NCBI GenBank assembly: GCA_002342065.1
Contig: DDPF01000010.1
Location: 310,001 to 374,000, forward strand
Direction: 5' to 3'
Length of the DNA stretch: 64,000 nucleotides
DNA from: Bacteroidetes bacterium UBA2475
Lineage (GTDB): Bacteria; Bacteroidota; Bacteroidia; B-17B0; Aurantibacillaceae
The position numbers were made by a program, and so were the translations under genes. Positions 26,095-35,179 of the stretch are shown here, piece by piece. The notes beneath the pieces were generated by a model. That model did not search any database and was not told the origin of the DNA. It saw only the letters and a program-made list of their open reading frames with translations. Each line of letters opens with the position of its first letter. Positions within the stretch are counted from its first letter, which is position 1.

Positions 26095-27381
26095 TTATTT
26101 AATTCCGTATTTAGTTTTGTATTTAAGGTACAATTCTGTTTGTTTATTTATAAGGTTAACGCTTTTTCCGGCAATATATGCTAAAACAATATTATTTGTT
26201 TTCATATCTAAAATATCGCCATCACTAACAACTAACGAAGCTAATTTTCCTTCTTCAAGCGTGCCTGTTTCTTTCTCAATTCCTAAAATTTTTGCGGCAT
26301 TATAACTAATACTTGCAAGGGCTTGTTCTTTTGTAAGACCATAGGCAACAGCCACTCCGGCGTTAAACGGAAGGTTCCTGCTTTGCATCGCCTCCATATC
26401 TCCTTCTAATTGCAGGCAAAATAAAACACTGTCTTTTTGCAACAAATAAGGTGTACGATAAACAATATCCACATCATCATCAGCATTATCGGGAAGATCG
26501 TTCACACGGTTTAACATTACCGGGATATTATTTTTCTTTAGAACTGAAGTGATCTTGTAAGACTCCTTGCCGCCTACTATTACAGGCTTTTTAATACTAT
26601 ATTTTTTTGCAAAGTTGATAGCACTTAAAATATCTTTTGCTTTTTCTGAGTGTAAATATAAATTAGCGGTGCCGTTAAAAACACCACGCATGGCTTCAAA
26701 ACGAATGTTTTTTTCGGCAGGTGTTGACATTAAACAATAAGCCTGCGCATCGGCAAAAAATTTATATAAGTAATTAATTTCAGTAGTGTAATTTTTATTT
26801 GTAGCAACAGAAAGACCTTCTTCCTCAGTGAATTTACGTTTAACTGCTTTTGGGAAATTTAAATGAATACCGTCGTCAGCCTTTAGCACAGCATCTTCCC
26901 AGTTCCAACCTTCTAATGCCATAATTGAAGATGATCCACTAATTAATCCTTCACGCGGAGTTACTTGTGTGTATAGAATTCCGTTTGTTTTTACTGTTGG
27001 TATAATTATGTTATCTGTATTGTAAGCAATTAATGTTCTGATATGTGGATTAATATTGCCCACCTCTGCAAAATCTTTTGTTGCTCTAACAGCTTCGGCA
27101 TCGTGCAGACCAAGAATATTATTTGTATTAATTAAGCCCGGATAAATATGTTTACCCATAAGATCGATAACGGTATCGTAAGCACTTGGATTTAAACGTA
27201 TGCCTGTAACACTGCTTACCATTTCTAATTTATTTTTATTGATAACAATTATACTGTTCTCAATTATATTTCCATTACCAATATGCGCAGTTGCATTAAT
27301 TAAGGCAATGTGCGTATAGGTTTTTTGCGCTAAAGCATTTAAGCCAAGCATCAAAAAAATTATATATAATATGTTTTTCAT
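26095..27381 (-). CDS. Secreted amidohydrolase-fold protein lacking metal ligands
   Basis: A 428-residue protein with a signal peptide (KNILYIIFLMLGLNALAQ) and the amidohydrolase-superfamily composite barrel pattern: VIDLMGKHIYPGLINTNN, and a C-terminal AYGLTKEQALASISYNAAKILGIE followed by GTLEEGKLASLVV. Where active members have HxH after PGLID, this one has INTNN, so the first metal-binding pair is missing and hydrolytic activity is doubtful. It lies nine bases after the larger two-domain amidohydrolase and may work with it as a regulatory or structural partner. The substrate is unknown. Confidence 0.7.
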   Translation of the reverse strand: MKNILYIIFLMLGLNALAQKTYTHIALINATAHIGNGNIIENSIIVINKNKLEMVSSVTGIRLNPSAYDTVIDLMGKHIYPGLINTNNILGLHDAEAVRATKDFAEVGNINPHIRTLIAYNTDNIIIPTVKTNGILYTQVTPREGLISGSSSIMALEGWNWEDAVLKADDGIHLNFPKAVKRKFTEEEGLSVATNKNYTTEINYLYKFFADAQAYCLMSTPAEKNIRFEAMRGVFNGTANLYLHSEKAKDILSAINFAKKYSIKKPVIVGGKESYKITSVLKKNNIPVMLNRVNDLPDNADDDVDIVYRTPYLLQKDSVLFCLQLEGDMEAMQSRNLPFNAGVAVAYGLTKEQALASISYNAAKILGIEKETGTLEEGKLASLVVSDGDILDMKTNNIVLAYIAGKSVNLINKQTELYLKYKTKYGIK

Positions 27382-27390
27382 AGATGTAAT

Positions 27391-30300
27391 TTATCTGTGT
27401 CCAGTAACTTCTTCATCAACACCTTCTATGGTATTGCAGTGATACAGGCGTTCGTGTTTAGCTTTTAATTTTTCGACTTTACCACCTTTTTGTTTTTCCA
27501 ATAATAATTTTGCAATTATCCTTGCTCTTTCGGTTTTAATATATTGCTTTAGTTTTGCATCTTCTTCCCTGTCAAAATAAATTTGCCCGTCAATAATTGT
27601 TTTATCAGCAATAGCATAAACACTCATTGGATTATCGGTCCACAAAACTAGATCGGCGACTTTACCAACTTTAATACTGCCCACTTTATCATCTATATGC
27701 AACATTTTAGCGGGATTTAATGTCACTAATTTTAGGGCTTCTGTTTCTGTTAATCCACCATATTTAATTGCCTTTGCTGCTTCCTGGTTCAATCTGCGGG
27801 CCATCTCCGCATCATCGCTATTTATAGAAGTGTTAACTCCCATTCTTGTTAATATAGCTGCGTTGTATGGTATTGCTTCAATTACCTCATTCTTGTAAGC
27901 CCACCAATCTGCAAATGTAGAAGCGTTTACGCCATGAGCTTTCATTTTATCGGCTACTTTGTATCCTTCTAAAATATGTGTGAAAGTGTTTACTTTAAAT
28001 CCAAAGCTATCTGCCACGTGCATTAACATATTTATTTCGCTTTGCACATAACTATGACAAGTAATAAAACGTTTTCTATTTAAGATCTCCGCAAGAGCGT
28101 CTAACTCAAGATCTTTACGAGGAGTCCCAATTTTATTTTTTTCAATATCTTTTGGACTTAACTTTGAGAACCCTTGCCACTGAAGATCATATTCTTTAGC
28201 GCGTGAAAAATAATCATTGTAAACTTGCTCTACTCCCATTCTTGATTGAGGAAAACGAACGGAGTTATGATCACCCCAATTACTTTGTTTTACATTTTCG
28301 CCCAAAGCAAATTTTATAAAGCCATCTGCTTTTTCATATTTGAGATCTTCGGCAGTGTGACCCCATCGTAATTTGATCAAAACGCTTTGTCCACCAATTG
28401 GGTTAGCCGAACCATGCAATAATTGCGAAGTAGTAACACCACCTGAAAGCTGACGGTAAATATTTATGTCCTCCGGATTTAAAACGTCACCCATTCTAAC
28501 TTCAGCACTGCTTGCCTGCGTGCCTTCGTTAACACCTGCGGTTAAAGCAATGTGACTGTGTTCATCAATAATTCCGGGTGTTAAATGTTTTCCCTGCGCA
28601 TCAATAATTTTAGCGAAGGCCATTTTTGGAGCATCAATATTTTTAGCGATGCGTACAATTTTTCCTTCTACAACATATACATCATGATCTACCAAAACGC
28701 TGTCGCCACTATTTGTCCAAACTGTTGCATTCTTTATTAAGATAGCAGAATAACGGTTCTTAAATTTATTCCATTGGTCTTTAAAAAGGCCCTGCTCTTC
28801 CGGTAAGGGCTCACCATAAGCATTGAACGGATAAATAATTTTTCCTAGTTCTACTTTTTTCTCGGCTGGTTTTGGTTTTGTAGTTGTATCTACCGCAGAT
28901 TCAAATGCTAATTTAAAATCGAACCATTCTCCATTTGCTGATTGTGCTTTACCTTCAAAAAATTTATTTTCTAAACTATAATTTCCACTGCCACGAATTG
29001 ATTTAGTAGAATCATACGAAAAGCTAAAAGAAATAAAGTTATTTGAAAACGAATAATTTAAATTTTTCTTTGTTGTATCAATAGTGATCTTGGCCTGTGG
29101 CATGTTAACATCACCTGAGAGTTTAATTTTAAAATTTTTATCTGGCGTACTTAAAACATAATTTCCACGAATATCAGGTGCATTTATATCTGAGAAAACA
29201 GTTGGCTCACCCGCAACCCATGTTTGCATAACACTTGCTTCATTATCAAAAATTGACCGGTTGCTAATAAAAAAATTAGCAAGTAACCCTTTTTTTAATG
29301 CGCCAACTTTATCCTGTGCATTAATAAACGTTGCAGGATTAATGGTTAAAGCTTTTAAAGCAGTCTTTTCTGAAAGTCCATACTTCACGGCCTTTCGAAG
29401 GTTACTTAAGAACTGACTTTTCTCTTTTAAGTCGGCAGAGGTTAAACAAAACTGAATAAAAGATTTTTCAAAGGCTGCGGGATTTATTGGTGCTAATTCC
29501 CAATGCTTGAGATCTGTCAATGAAACTGCTTCTGCATCAAAAGGATCTTCTACATCATACGCAATTGGAAAATTTAAAGGCACAATATATTTTAATTGTG
29601 TGTTTTGAATATCGTTCATCCTTTGGTATTCATTTCCTCCCGCTTTGATAATATATTTTACACCAAACTCAGTTCCAATTTTTGCTGCGCGTAATGCATT
29701 GTATTTATCATTTGCTTCAAAAATGCAAGGCAAGTCTTTTATTTTATTAAAAGCTTCAAGAGAAATATTATACTCGGTTTTGTTTTTATTTTGTCCGTAC
29801 CACAAAGCATCGTAATAGGTTTGTCTTAATAATGCAATACAGCCAGTTAAAGAACTTGGGTATTCTTGCGTTGAAGTACCTTTTGATAATGAATAAAAGC
29901 CGGCAGCCTTATCCATAATTATACTTTCGTTCTCGTTCTTATTATTTAAATTCACAAATACACCAGTTCCTCTTACAATCCCATCCTTCGGGCAAGAAAC
30001 AACGGCGCCAAAACCTATTTTCTTTAATTCTTCAGCTTTATCTTTATTTAAAATAAAAAGTTTGTGGCTTTCAATCTCGGCTTTTATTGCCTGGTTCCAG
30101 CCATAAGCACCTTTCACATTACTTTCCATTTGTGGTGCGCCGTCAGGACGACGATGACCGCCGGTATTAACAGGTTTTGCTTCCTGGAGTCCATAATCTG
30201 AATAAAGATCAATAAATGAAGGGTAAATGAATTTTCCATTCAGATCATAAACAATGGCATTTTTTGGAAGCTCTATTTTTTCCCCGGCATTTATAATTTT

Positions 30301-30486
30301 ACCATCCTGTATCAAAAGGGTTCCCTTTTTAATAACGGTTTCAAAATCAATGTAAATAGTAGCGTTCACAAAAGCATAAATGCTGTGTGTGTTAAATGGT
30401 GCGCCATTTGTGGGAAAAGTAGATTGCCCGAAAAAATTAAAATTTAAAAAACTTAATACTAAAATTAGTGCGCTTATTCTTTTCAT
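27391..30486 (-). CDS. Large secreted tandem amidohydrolase
   Basis: A 1031-residue exported protein (signal RISALILVLSFLNFNFFGQ) with two amidohydrolase-fold halves. The N-terminal half (about 30-440) has FIYPSFIDLYSDYG in place of the HxH motif and is probably inactive. The C-terminal half (about 580-1000) keeps DEHSHIAL for the metal site, ITCHSYVQSEI with a further His, NSDDAEMARRLNQEA with the catalytic Asp and ALKLVTLNPAKMLHID. Between them is a beta-rich linker. Family members cleave imidazolone, dipeptide or other cyclic amide substrates; this one cannot be specified. It leads a unit with the 428-residue partner and pdxA. Confidence 0.8.
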   Translation of the reverse strand: MKRISALILVLSFLNFNFFGQSTFPTNGAPFNTHSIYAFVNATIYIDFETVIKKGTLLIQDGKIINAGEKIELPKNAIVYDLNGKFIYPSFIDLYSDYGLQEAKPVNTGGHRRPDGAPQMESNVKGAYGWNQAIKAEIESHKLFILNKDKAEELKKIGFGAVVSCPKDGIVRGTGVFVNLNNKNENESIIMDKAAGFYSLSKGTSTQEYPSSLTGCIALLRQTYYDALWYGQNKNKTEYNISLEAFNKIKDLPCIFEANDKYNALRAAKIGTEFGVKYIIKAGGNEYQRMNDIQNTQLKYIVPLNFPIAYDVEDPFDAEAVSLTDLKHWELAPINPAAFEKSFIQFCLTSADLKEKSQFLSNLRKAVKYGLSEKTALKALTINPATFINAQDKVGALKKGLLANFFISNRSIFDNEASVMQTWVAGEPTVFSDINAPDIRGNYVLSTPDKNFKIKLSGDVNMPQAKITIDTTKKNLNYSFSNNFISFSFSYDSTKSIRGSGNYSLENKFFEGKAQSANGEWFDFKLAFESAVDTTTKPKPAEKKVELGKIIYPFNAYGEPLPEEQGLFKDQWNKFKNRYSAILIKNATVWTNSGDSVLVDHDVYVVEGKIVRIAKNIDAPKMAFAKIIDAQGKHLTPGIIDEHSHIALTAGVNEGTQASSAEVRMGDVLNPEDINIYRQLSGGVTTSQLLHGSANPIGGQSVLIKLRWGHTAEDLKYEKADGFIKFALGENVKQSNWGDHNSVRFPQSRMGVEQVYNDYFSRAKEYDLQWQGFSKLSPKDIEKNKIGTPRKDLELDALAEILNRKRFITCHSYVQSEINMLMHVADSFGFKVNTFTHILEGYKVADKMKAHGVNASTFADWWAYKNEVIEAIPYNAAILTRMGVNTSINSDDAEMARRLNQEAAKAIKYGGLTETEALKLVTLNPAKMLHIDDKVGSIKVGKVADLVLWTDNPMSVYAIADKTIIDGQIYFDREEDAKLKQYIKTERARIIAKLLLEKQKGGKVEKLKAKHERLYHCNTIEGVDEEVTGHR

Positions 30487-30554
30487 TAACGAGATAATTT
30501 ATATATAGTTATTTATGATCCTGCAACCCTGAAGTCTTTCAATTCATAAACCCT

Positions 30555-30562
30555 CAAATTTA
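30555..30562 (-). promoter_or_regulatory. Candidate -7 element TAAATTTG for the amidohydrolase-pdxA unit
   Basis: TAAATTTG on the minus strand, 69 bases before the ATG at 30486, matches TAnnTTTG exactly; a second match, TAATTTTG, lies at 30574-30581. Neither has a clear TTTG at 20 bases. The gap between the divergent genes (30487-30643) contains nothing else recognisable. Confidence 0.3.
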
Positions 30563-30643
30563 AACAGATTTACCAAAATTACTAGCTCTAATTTGCATTT
30601 TATTCTGCCTTTTATTGCTATTTTTACAGTAAATATCCATATT

Positions 30644-31267
30644 ATGTATAAAGGTTTTTTACACACCCATTATTTAGTTGTTAGTCTTTTTTTATTGCTT
30701 TACGTTATAAAAACTGTACTCCTTTTAAGTAACAAAACAGACCTTCTTAAAACGTTCTCAAAAAAGACAAGGCTTTTTGAAATTATCATCAGTTTTTTAT
30801 TCTTACTTACAGGTATTTATTTAATGACACAGATACCGTATGGTGGTAAATACGATTATATGTTATGGATAAAACTGGTAATGATATTTGCCTCTATACC
30901 TATTGCTGTTATTGGTTTTAGAAAAAATAATAAAACATTGGCTGCTTTAAGTTTATTAATGATAACCGGTAGTTTTGGTCTTGGTGAGGTTTACCACAAA
31001 AAGAAAGGTATTGCAAAGGAAGTTGATACTACAATTGCTGCTAATGACGGCAAAGCTCTATATGAAGCAAACTGTAATTTATGTCATGGTGCTGATGGAA
31101 AACTAGGCATGTCGGGCGCAAAAGATCTGACAGCTTCAGTAATGGACCTTGCCGCTATTAAAGAAATAATTATTCATGGCAAAGGTGCTATGCCAGCCGC
31201 ACAGGTTAACGAAGAGCAAGCAACAGCAATTGCGGCGTATGTTAACGATCAAATAAAAGGGCACTAA
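30644..31267 (+). CDS. Membrane-anchored c-type cytochrome with SirB2-like domain
   Basis: A 207-residue protein. ATG 30644 (MYKGFLHTHYL) is preferred to an upstream in-frame ATG because it starts the membrane domain as in SirB2-like proteins. Four hydrophobic segments (about 8-25, 43-60, 70-90 and 97-112) precede a cytochrome c domain with haem motif CNLCHG (C144, C147, H148) and a likely Met ligand in GKGAMPAAQV. It would be a periplasm-facing electron carrier fused to a four-helix membrane module. It stands nine bases before hflX. The redox partner is unknown. Confidence 0.8.
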   Translation: MYKGFLHTHYLVVSLFLLLYVIKTVLLLSNKTDLLKTFSKKTRLFEIIISFLFLLTGIYLMTQIPYGGKYDYMLWIKLVMIFASIPIAVIGFRKNNKTLAALSLLMITGSFGLGEVYHKKKGIAKEVDTTIAANDGKALYEANCNLCHGADGKLGMSGAKDLTASVMDLAAIKEIIIHGKGAMPAAQVNEEQATAIAAYVNDQIKGH

Positions 31268-31275
31268 AAAAATTA

Positions 31276-32472
31276 ATGAAAGAAACGAACTCTACGGCAA
31301 TACCAACGCACACCTGTGTTTTAATGGGTGTTATAAATAAGTTACAGGACGACGGACTTGCAAAAGAATACTTAGAAGAACTTGCTTTTTTAGCTGAGAC
31401 CTATGGCCTTGAGACCAAAAAAACATTTACCCAAAAATTAGAGAAACCCGATAAAGCCACTTTTATTGGCAAAGGAAAGGTAAGTGAAATAAAAAATTAT
31501 GTTCTCGAAAATAAAATAGACGTTGTGATCTTTGACGATGAACTTTCGCCATCGCAACAACGTAATCTTGAAAAAGAATTCGGTAAAAAAATATTAGATC
31601 GTACCACATTAATTCTTGAAATATTTGAGCAGCGCGCACAAACAGCACATGCTAAAACACAAGTGCAATTAGCTCAATACCAATACATGCTTCCACGCTT
31701 AACCGGTATGTGGACCCACTTGGAACGACAACGTGGTGGAACCGGAACTCGCGGCGGAGCTGGTGAAAAAGAAATTGAAACTGACAGAAGGATCGTAAGG
31801 GATAAAATTGCTTTACTGAAAGAAAGGTTAAAAGAAATAGATAAGCAAATGGCCACTCAGCGTAAGAACCGCGGCGAATTAATTCGTGTGGCTTTGGTTG
31901 GTTATACAAATGTTGGCAAAAGCACAATTATGAATTTATTAAGCAAAAGCACTGTTTTTGCCGAAAATAAATTGTTTGCTACTTTAGATACAACGGTTAG
32001 AAAAGTGACCATTGATAATGTTTTTTTTCTATTGAGTGATACTGTTGGATTTATAAGGAAATTACCTACCGAATTAGTTGAAAGTTTTAAATCTACTTTA
32101 GATGAAGTGCGCGAAGCCGATCTGCTTATTCATGTTGTAGATATCTCGCATAAGAATTTTGAAGACCATTTAAATGTTGTAAAACAAACACTGCAGGACA
32201 TTGGTGCCGGCGATAAACCCGTAATATTAGTATTCAATAAGATCGACGCTTTTACCTATACAAAAAAAGATGATGATGATCTTACACCAACAACCCGAGA
32301 GAATTTATCATTAGAAGATATTAAGAACACCTGGATGAAAAGCCTTAATAACCCATGTTTATTTATTAGCGCGCAAACCAAAGAAAATATTGATGAGCTA
32401 AAGAAAACCGTTTACGATCTTGTAAAAGAAATGCATATAAAACGTTATCCTTATCACAATTTATTATACTAA
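31276..32472 (+). CDS. hflX: GTPase HflX
   Basis: A 398-residue ribosome-associated GTPase that splits stalled or heat-damaged ribosomes. The N-terminal HflX domain (FIGKGKVSEI, SPSQQRNLEKEF, DRTTLILEIFEQRA, QLAQYQYMLPRL) is complete with the glycine-rich linker RQRGGTGTRGGAGEKE (about 151-166). The G domain has G1 GYTNVGKST (209-217), G3 DTVGF and G4 FNKID. Its stop overlaps the ATG of the acetyltransferase downstream (TAATG). Length is normal for Bacteroidota. Confidence 0.95.
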   Translation: MKETNSTAIPTHTCVLMGVINKLQDDGLAKEYLEELAFLAETYGLETKKTFTQKLEKPDKATFIGKGKVSEIKNYVLENKIDVVIFDDELSPSQQRNLEKEFGKKILDRTTLILEIFEQRAQTAHAKTQVQLAQYQYMLPRLTGMWTHLERQRGGTGTRGGAGEKEIETDRRIVRDKIALLKERLKEIDKQMATQRKNRGELIRVALVGYTNVGKSTIMNLLSKSTVFAENKLFATLDTTVRKVTIDNVFFLLSDTVGFIRKLPTELVESFKSTLDEVREADLLIHVVDISHKNFEDHLNVVKQTLQDIGAGDKPVILVFNKIDAFTYTKKDDDDLTPTTRENLSLEDIKNTWMKSLNNPCLFISAQTKENIDELKKTVYDLVKEMHIKRYPYHNLLY

Positions 32473-32969
32473 TGCAGGTTGAATTTAAATATGCCACTTT
32501 CACCGATCTTCCAAAGATCGTAGCAACATATAATTCAACAGTTGCTTCGCGATTGGTTACCGCAGACCTTGAGCCGGTTAGCAACGAAAGTAAATTAGAC
32601 TGGTTCAATGCGCATTCGCCGGAGCGCAGGCCACTTTGGTTAATAATGATGGATAATGAATATGCAGGTTGGATGAGCTTTAATTCGTTTTACGGTCGCC
32701 CAGCATATGATGGCACGGTTGAAGTAAGTATTTATTTAGAAGAAAAAGCAAGAGGAAAAGGTTTAGGAAAGATCTGTTTACAAAAAGCAATTGATATTTC
32801 TCCATCTCTAAAGATTCATTCACTTTTAGGTTTTATTTTTGGTCATAACGAGCCGAGTTTAAAATTATTTTACCAATTCGGCTTCGAAAAATGGGCGCAC
32901 TTACCCGCTATTGCCAATATGGATGGAACCATGCGCGACCTTATTATTCTTGGCAAAAAGACGGTTTAA
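32472..32969 (+). CDS. GNAT N-acetyltransferase, phosphinothricin acetyltransferase-like
   Basis: A 165-residue GNAT enzyme. The acetyl-CoA pyrophosphate-binding loop is ARGKGLGKICLQ (about 93-104), preceded by YDGTVEVSIYLEE and followed by FGHNEPSLKLFYQFGFEKW, the pattern of the Pat/YncA group. Such enzymes N-acetylate small amines, including phosphinothricin or methionine sulfone; the physiological substrate is unknown. It overlaps the hflX stop by one base. No signal or membrane segment. Confidence 0.8.
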   Translation: MQVEFKYATFTDLPKIVATYNSTVASRLVTADLEPVSNESKLDWFNAHSPERRPLWLIMMDNEYAGWMSFNSFYGRPAYDGTVEVSIYLEEKARGKGLGKICLQKAIDISPSLKIHSLLGFIFGHNEPSLKLFYQFGFEKWAHLPAIANMDGTMRDLIILGKKTV

Positions 32970-33019
32970 ATTGATTTGGCATATTTTGAGTATTTAAGTA
33001 AATTGCAGGTAATTATCCC

Positions 33020-33913
33020 ATGTCATTCTTCTCAGAAATAGCTCACGAATTTTCATCTCAAAACACACAGTTTTGGAATTACACAAAAGATAGCTTAAAA
33101 CATCCTGGACTTAAAAATGTATACTACGCGGTTCTCTTAGCTTATCTATTTTGTTTTTTTCTGGAAGTAGTGCTTCCCAGGCAACGAAAACATGGTGTAA
33201 TGTCGCGCAAATATTTTTGGCAGGATACGTTCTATATTTTATTTAACGACTTGCTTTTAAACGTATTGGGCTTTTTTGCTTTATGCGCAGTAACGGAATT
33301 TGTGTTGTTAAAATTTTTACTTCTATTCGATATTCATAGTTTAAAAGTTACAGATATAACGCACCTCAATCCGCTTTTGCAGATCCTTATCATGTTCATT
33401 TTGCAGGATTTTTGCGAATATATAGCTCATATTTTTTTACACCGTTCCAATTTTTTCTGGGAATTTCACAAGATCCATCATGCTCAGGAAGAGCTCGGCG
33501 CAGCCTCTACACGTCATTTTCACTGGGTTGAAATGCTGGTTTTTAAACCCCTGATCTACATTCCATTTGCCTTAATTGGCTATTCTGCTATTGACTATTT
33601 CCTTTTTCAGATAACGGTTCAAAATGTTTGGGGATTTTTTACACATTGCAACATAAAAGTAAGATGGGGTTGGTTAAATTATATTTTTAATACCCCCGAA
33701 ACCCATGCTTGGCATCACGCTAAAAATATTGACAAAAAATACGGAGTAAATTTTGCCTCTATCCTTAATATTTGGGATCTTATGTTTGGGCATTTTTATT
33801 TACCAAAAGATAAACAACCCATTTTAGGCGTTGAAGGCGGAAAAGAAGTACCTAATTCTTTTATCGGGCAGTTCTTTTACCCATTTAAAAAACATTTCGG
33901 TAAGAAAAAGTAA
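33020..33913 (+). CDS. Sterol desaturase / fatty acid hydroxylase superfamily membrane protein
   Basis: A 297-residue integral membrane di-iron oxygenase. Histidine clusters are visible: HIFLH (HX3H), HKIHHAQ (HX2HH), STRHFHW and HAWHHAKN, in the order expected for this superfamily, with four or so membrane helices before and between them. Members hydroxylate or desaturate lipids such as fatty acids or ornithine lipids. The substrate is not shown. An imperfect promoter (TTTG at 32975, then TAAATTGC at 32999, N20) lies upstream. Confidence 0.82.
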   Translation: MSFFSEIAHEFSSQNTQFWNYTKDSLKHPGLKNVYYAVLLAYLFCFFLEVVLPRQRKHGVMSRKYFWQDTFYILFNDLLLNVLGFFALCAVTEFVLLKFLLLFDIHSLKVTDITHLNPLLQILIMFILQDFCEYIAHIFLHRSNFFWEFHKIHHAQEELGAASTRHFHWVEMLVFKPLIYIPFALIGYSAIDYFLFQITVQNVWGFFTHCNIKVRWGWLNYIFNTPETHAWHHAKNIDKKYGVNFASILNIWDLMFGHFYLPKDKQPILGVEGGKEVPNSFIGQFFYPFKKHFGKKK

Positions 33914-33975
33914 AATCTTATATTTAACTTACATTCTCATTAAAATTGTTATTAAATTTAGTGCTTCTAACAGAT

Positions 33976-35172
33976 ATGACACACTTATCAAACAGAGTAA
34001 ATAAAATATCCGAATCGCAAACAATTGCGATGGCGCGAAAAAGTCGTGAGTTAAAAGCAGCTGGAATTGACATTATCAGTTTAAGTCTGGGCGAACCCGA
34101 TTTTTCTACACCACAAATTATTAAGGACGTTGCTAAAAAAGCGATCGACGAAAATTTCAGTTACTATACACACGTATCCGGTTATCTCGAATTGAGAGAA
34201 GCTATTTGTGGAAAATTTAAACGTGATAATAATCTTGTTTATACTTCCGACCAAATTGTAGTTTCTACCGGTGCAAAACAAAGTATTGCAAATGCTGTAT
34301 TGTGTTTAATTAATCCTGGCGACGAAGTAATTATCCCTGCACCGTTTTGGGTAAGTTATCTAGAGATATTAAAACTGGCGGAAGGAACCCCGGTAATTGT
34401 TGATACAAAAATTGATGCGGATTTTAAAATAACACCTGCACAATTAGAAAAAGCGATCACGCCAAAATCAAGATTGATCATGTTAAGCACTCCTTGTAAT
34501 CCAACGGGTAGTGTTTATACAAAAGCAGAATTAAAAGCTTTAGCGGAAGTGATCGCAAAACACGAAGAGCTTTATATTATAAGCGACGAGATCTACGAAC
34601 ATATTAATTTTGTTGGCGGACACGAAAGTTTTGCCCAATTTGATTTTATAAAAGAACGCGTTATTACTATTAACGGCGTTTCAAAAGGTTTTGCCATGAC
34701 AGGCTGGCGCGGAGGAATTATGGCCGCACCAAAATGGATAGCACAAGCTTGTGATAAAATGCAGGGACAATTTACATCTGCTACTTGCAGTATAACACAA
34801 AAAGCCATGCACAAAGCAATGGAGTTGGATTATGACACTTACATAAAACCAATGCGTGACGCATTTTTAAAACGCCGCGATCTTGTGTTGAGTTTAATGA
34901 AAGAGATACCGGGATTAAAAACTAACGTCCCGCAGGGTGCCTTTTATGTTTATCCTGAGGTAACTTATTATTTCGGTAAAAAATACAAAGATCATGTAAT
35001 TAATAATGCCACCGATCTTTCACTTTTTTTATTGGATGAAGGACACCTGGCGTTAGTGCCGGGCGCTGCCTTTGGTGATGATATCTATATTCGTTTTTCT
35101 TACGCAACCAGCGAAGAGAATTTAAAAGAAGCTTTAAAAAGAATGAAAGAAGCTTTAGCAAAACTTCAATAA
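33976..35172 (+). CDS. PLP-dependent class I aminotransferase (aspartate aminotransferase-like)
   Basis: A 398-residue fold-type I aminotransferase. I use ATG 33976 (MTHLSNRVNKISES) because the family starts here, although the frame is open further upstream. Blocks seen are SLGEPDFSTPQII, STGAKQSIANAV, STPCNPTGSVY, YIISDEIYEHI with the PLP-binding Asp, the Schiff-base Lys in NGVSKGFAMTGWR, and YIRFSYATSEE with the carboxylate-binding Arg. It is likely an aspartate or broad-specificity aminotransferase in amino-acid synthesis. The next gene follows after seven bases. Confidence 0.88.
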   Translation: MTHLSNRVNKISESQTIAMARKSRELKAAGIDIISLSLGEPDFSTPQIIKDVAKKAIDENFSYYTHVSGYLELREAICGKFKRDNNLVYTSDQIVVSTGAKQSIANAVLCLINPGDEVIIPAPFWVSYLEILKLAEGTPVIVDTKIDADFKITPAQLEKAITPKSRLIMLSTPCNPTGSVYTKAELKALAEVIAKHEELYIISDEIYEHINFVGGHESFAQFDFIKERVITINGVSKGFAMTGWRGGIMAAPKWIAQACDKMQGQFTSATCSITQKAMHKAMELDYDTYIKPMRDAFLKRRDLVLSLMKEIPGLKTNVPQGAFYVYPEVTYYFGKKYKDHVINNATDLSLFLLDEGHLALVPGAAFGDDIYIRFSYATSEENLKEALKRMKEALAKLQ

Positions 35173-35179
35173 TTTTCAG

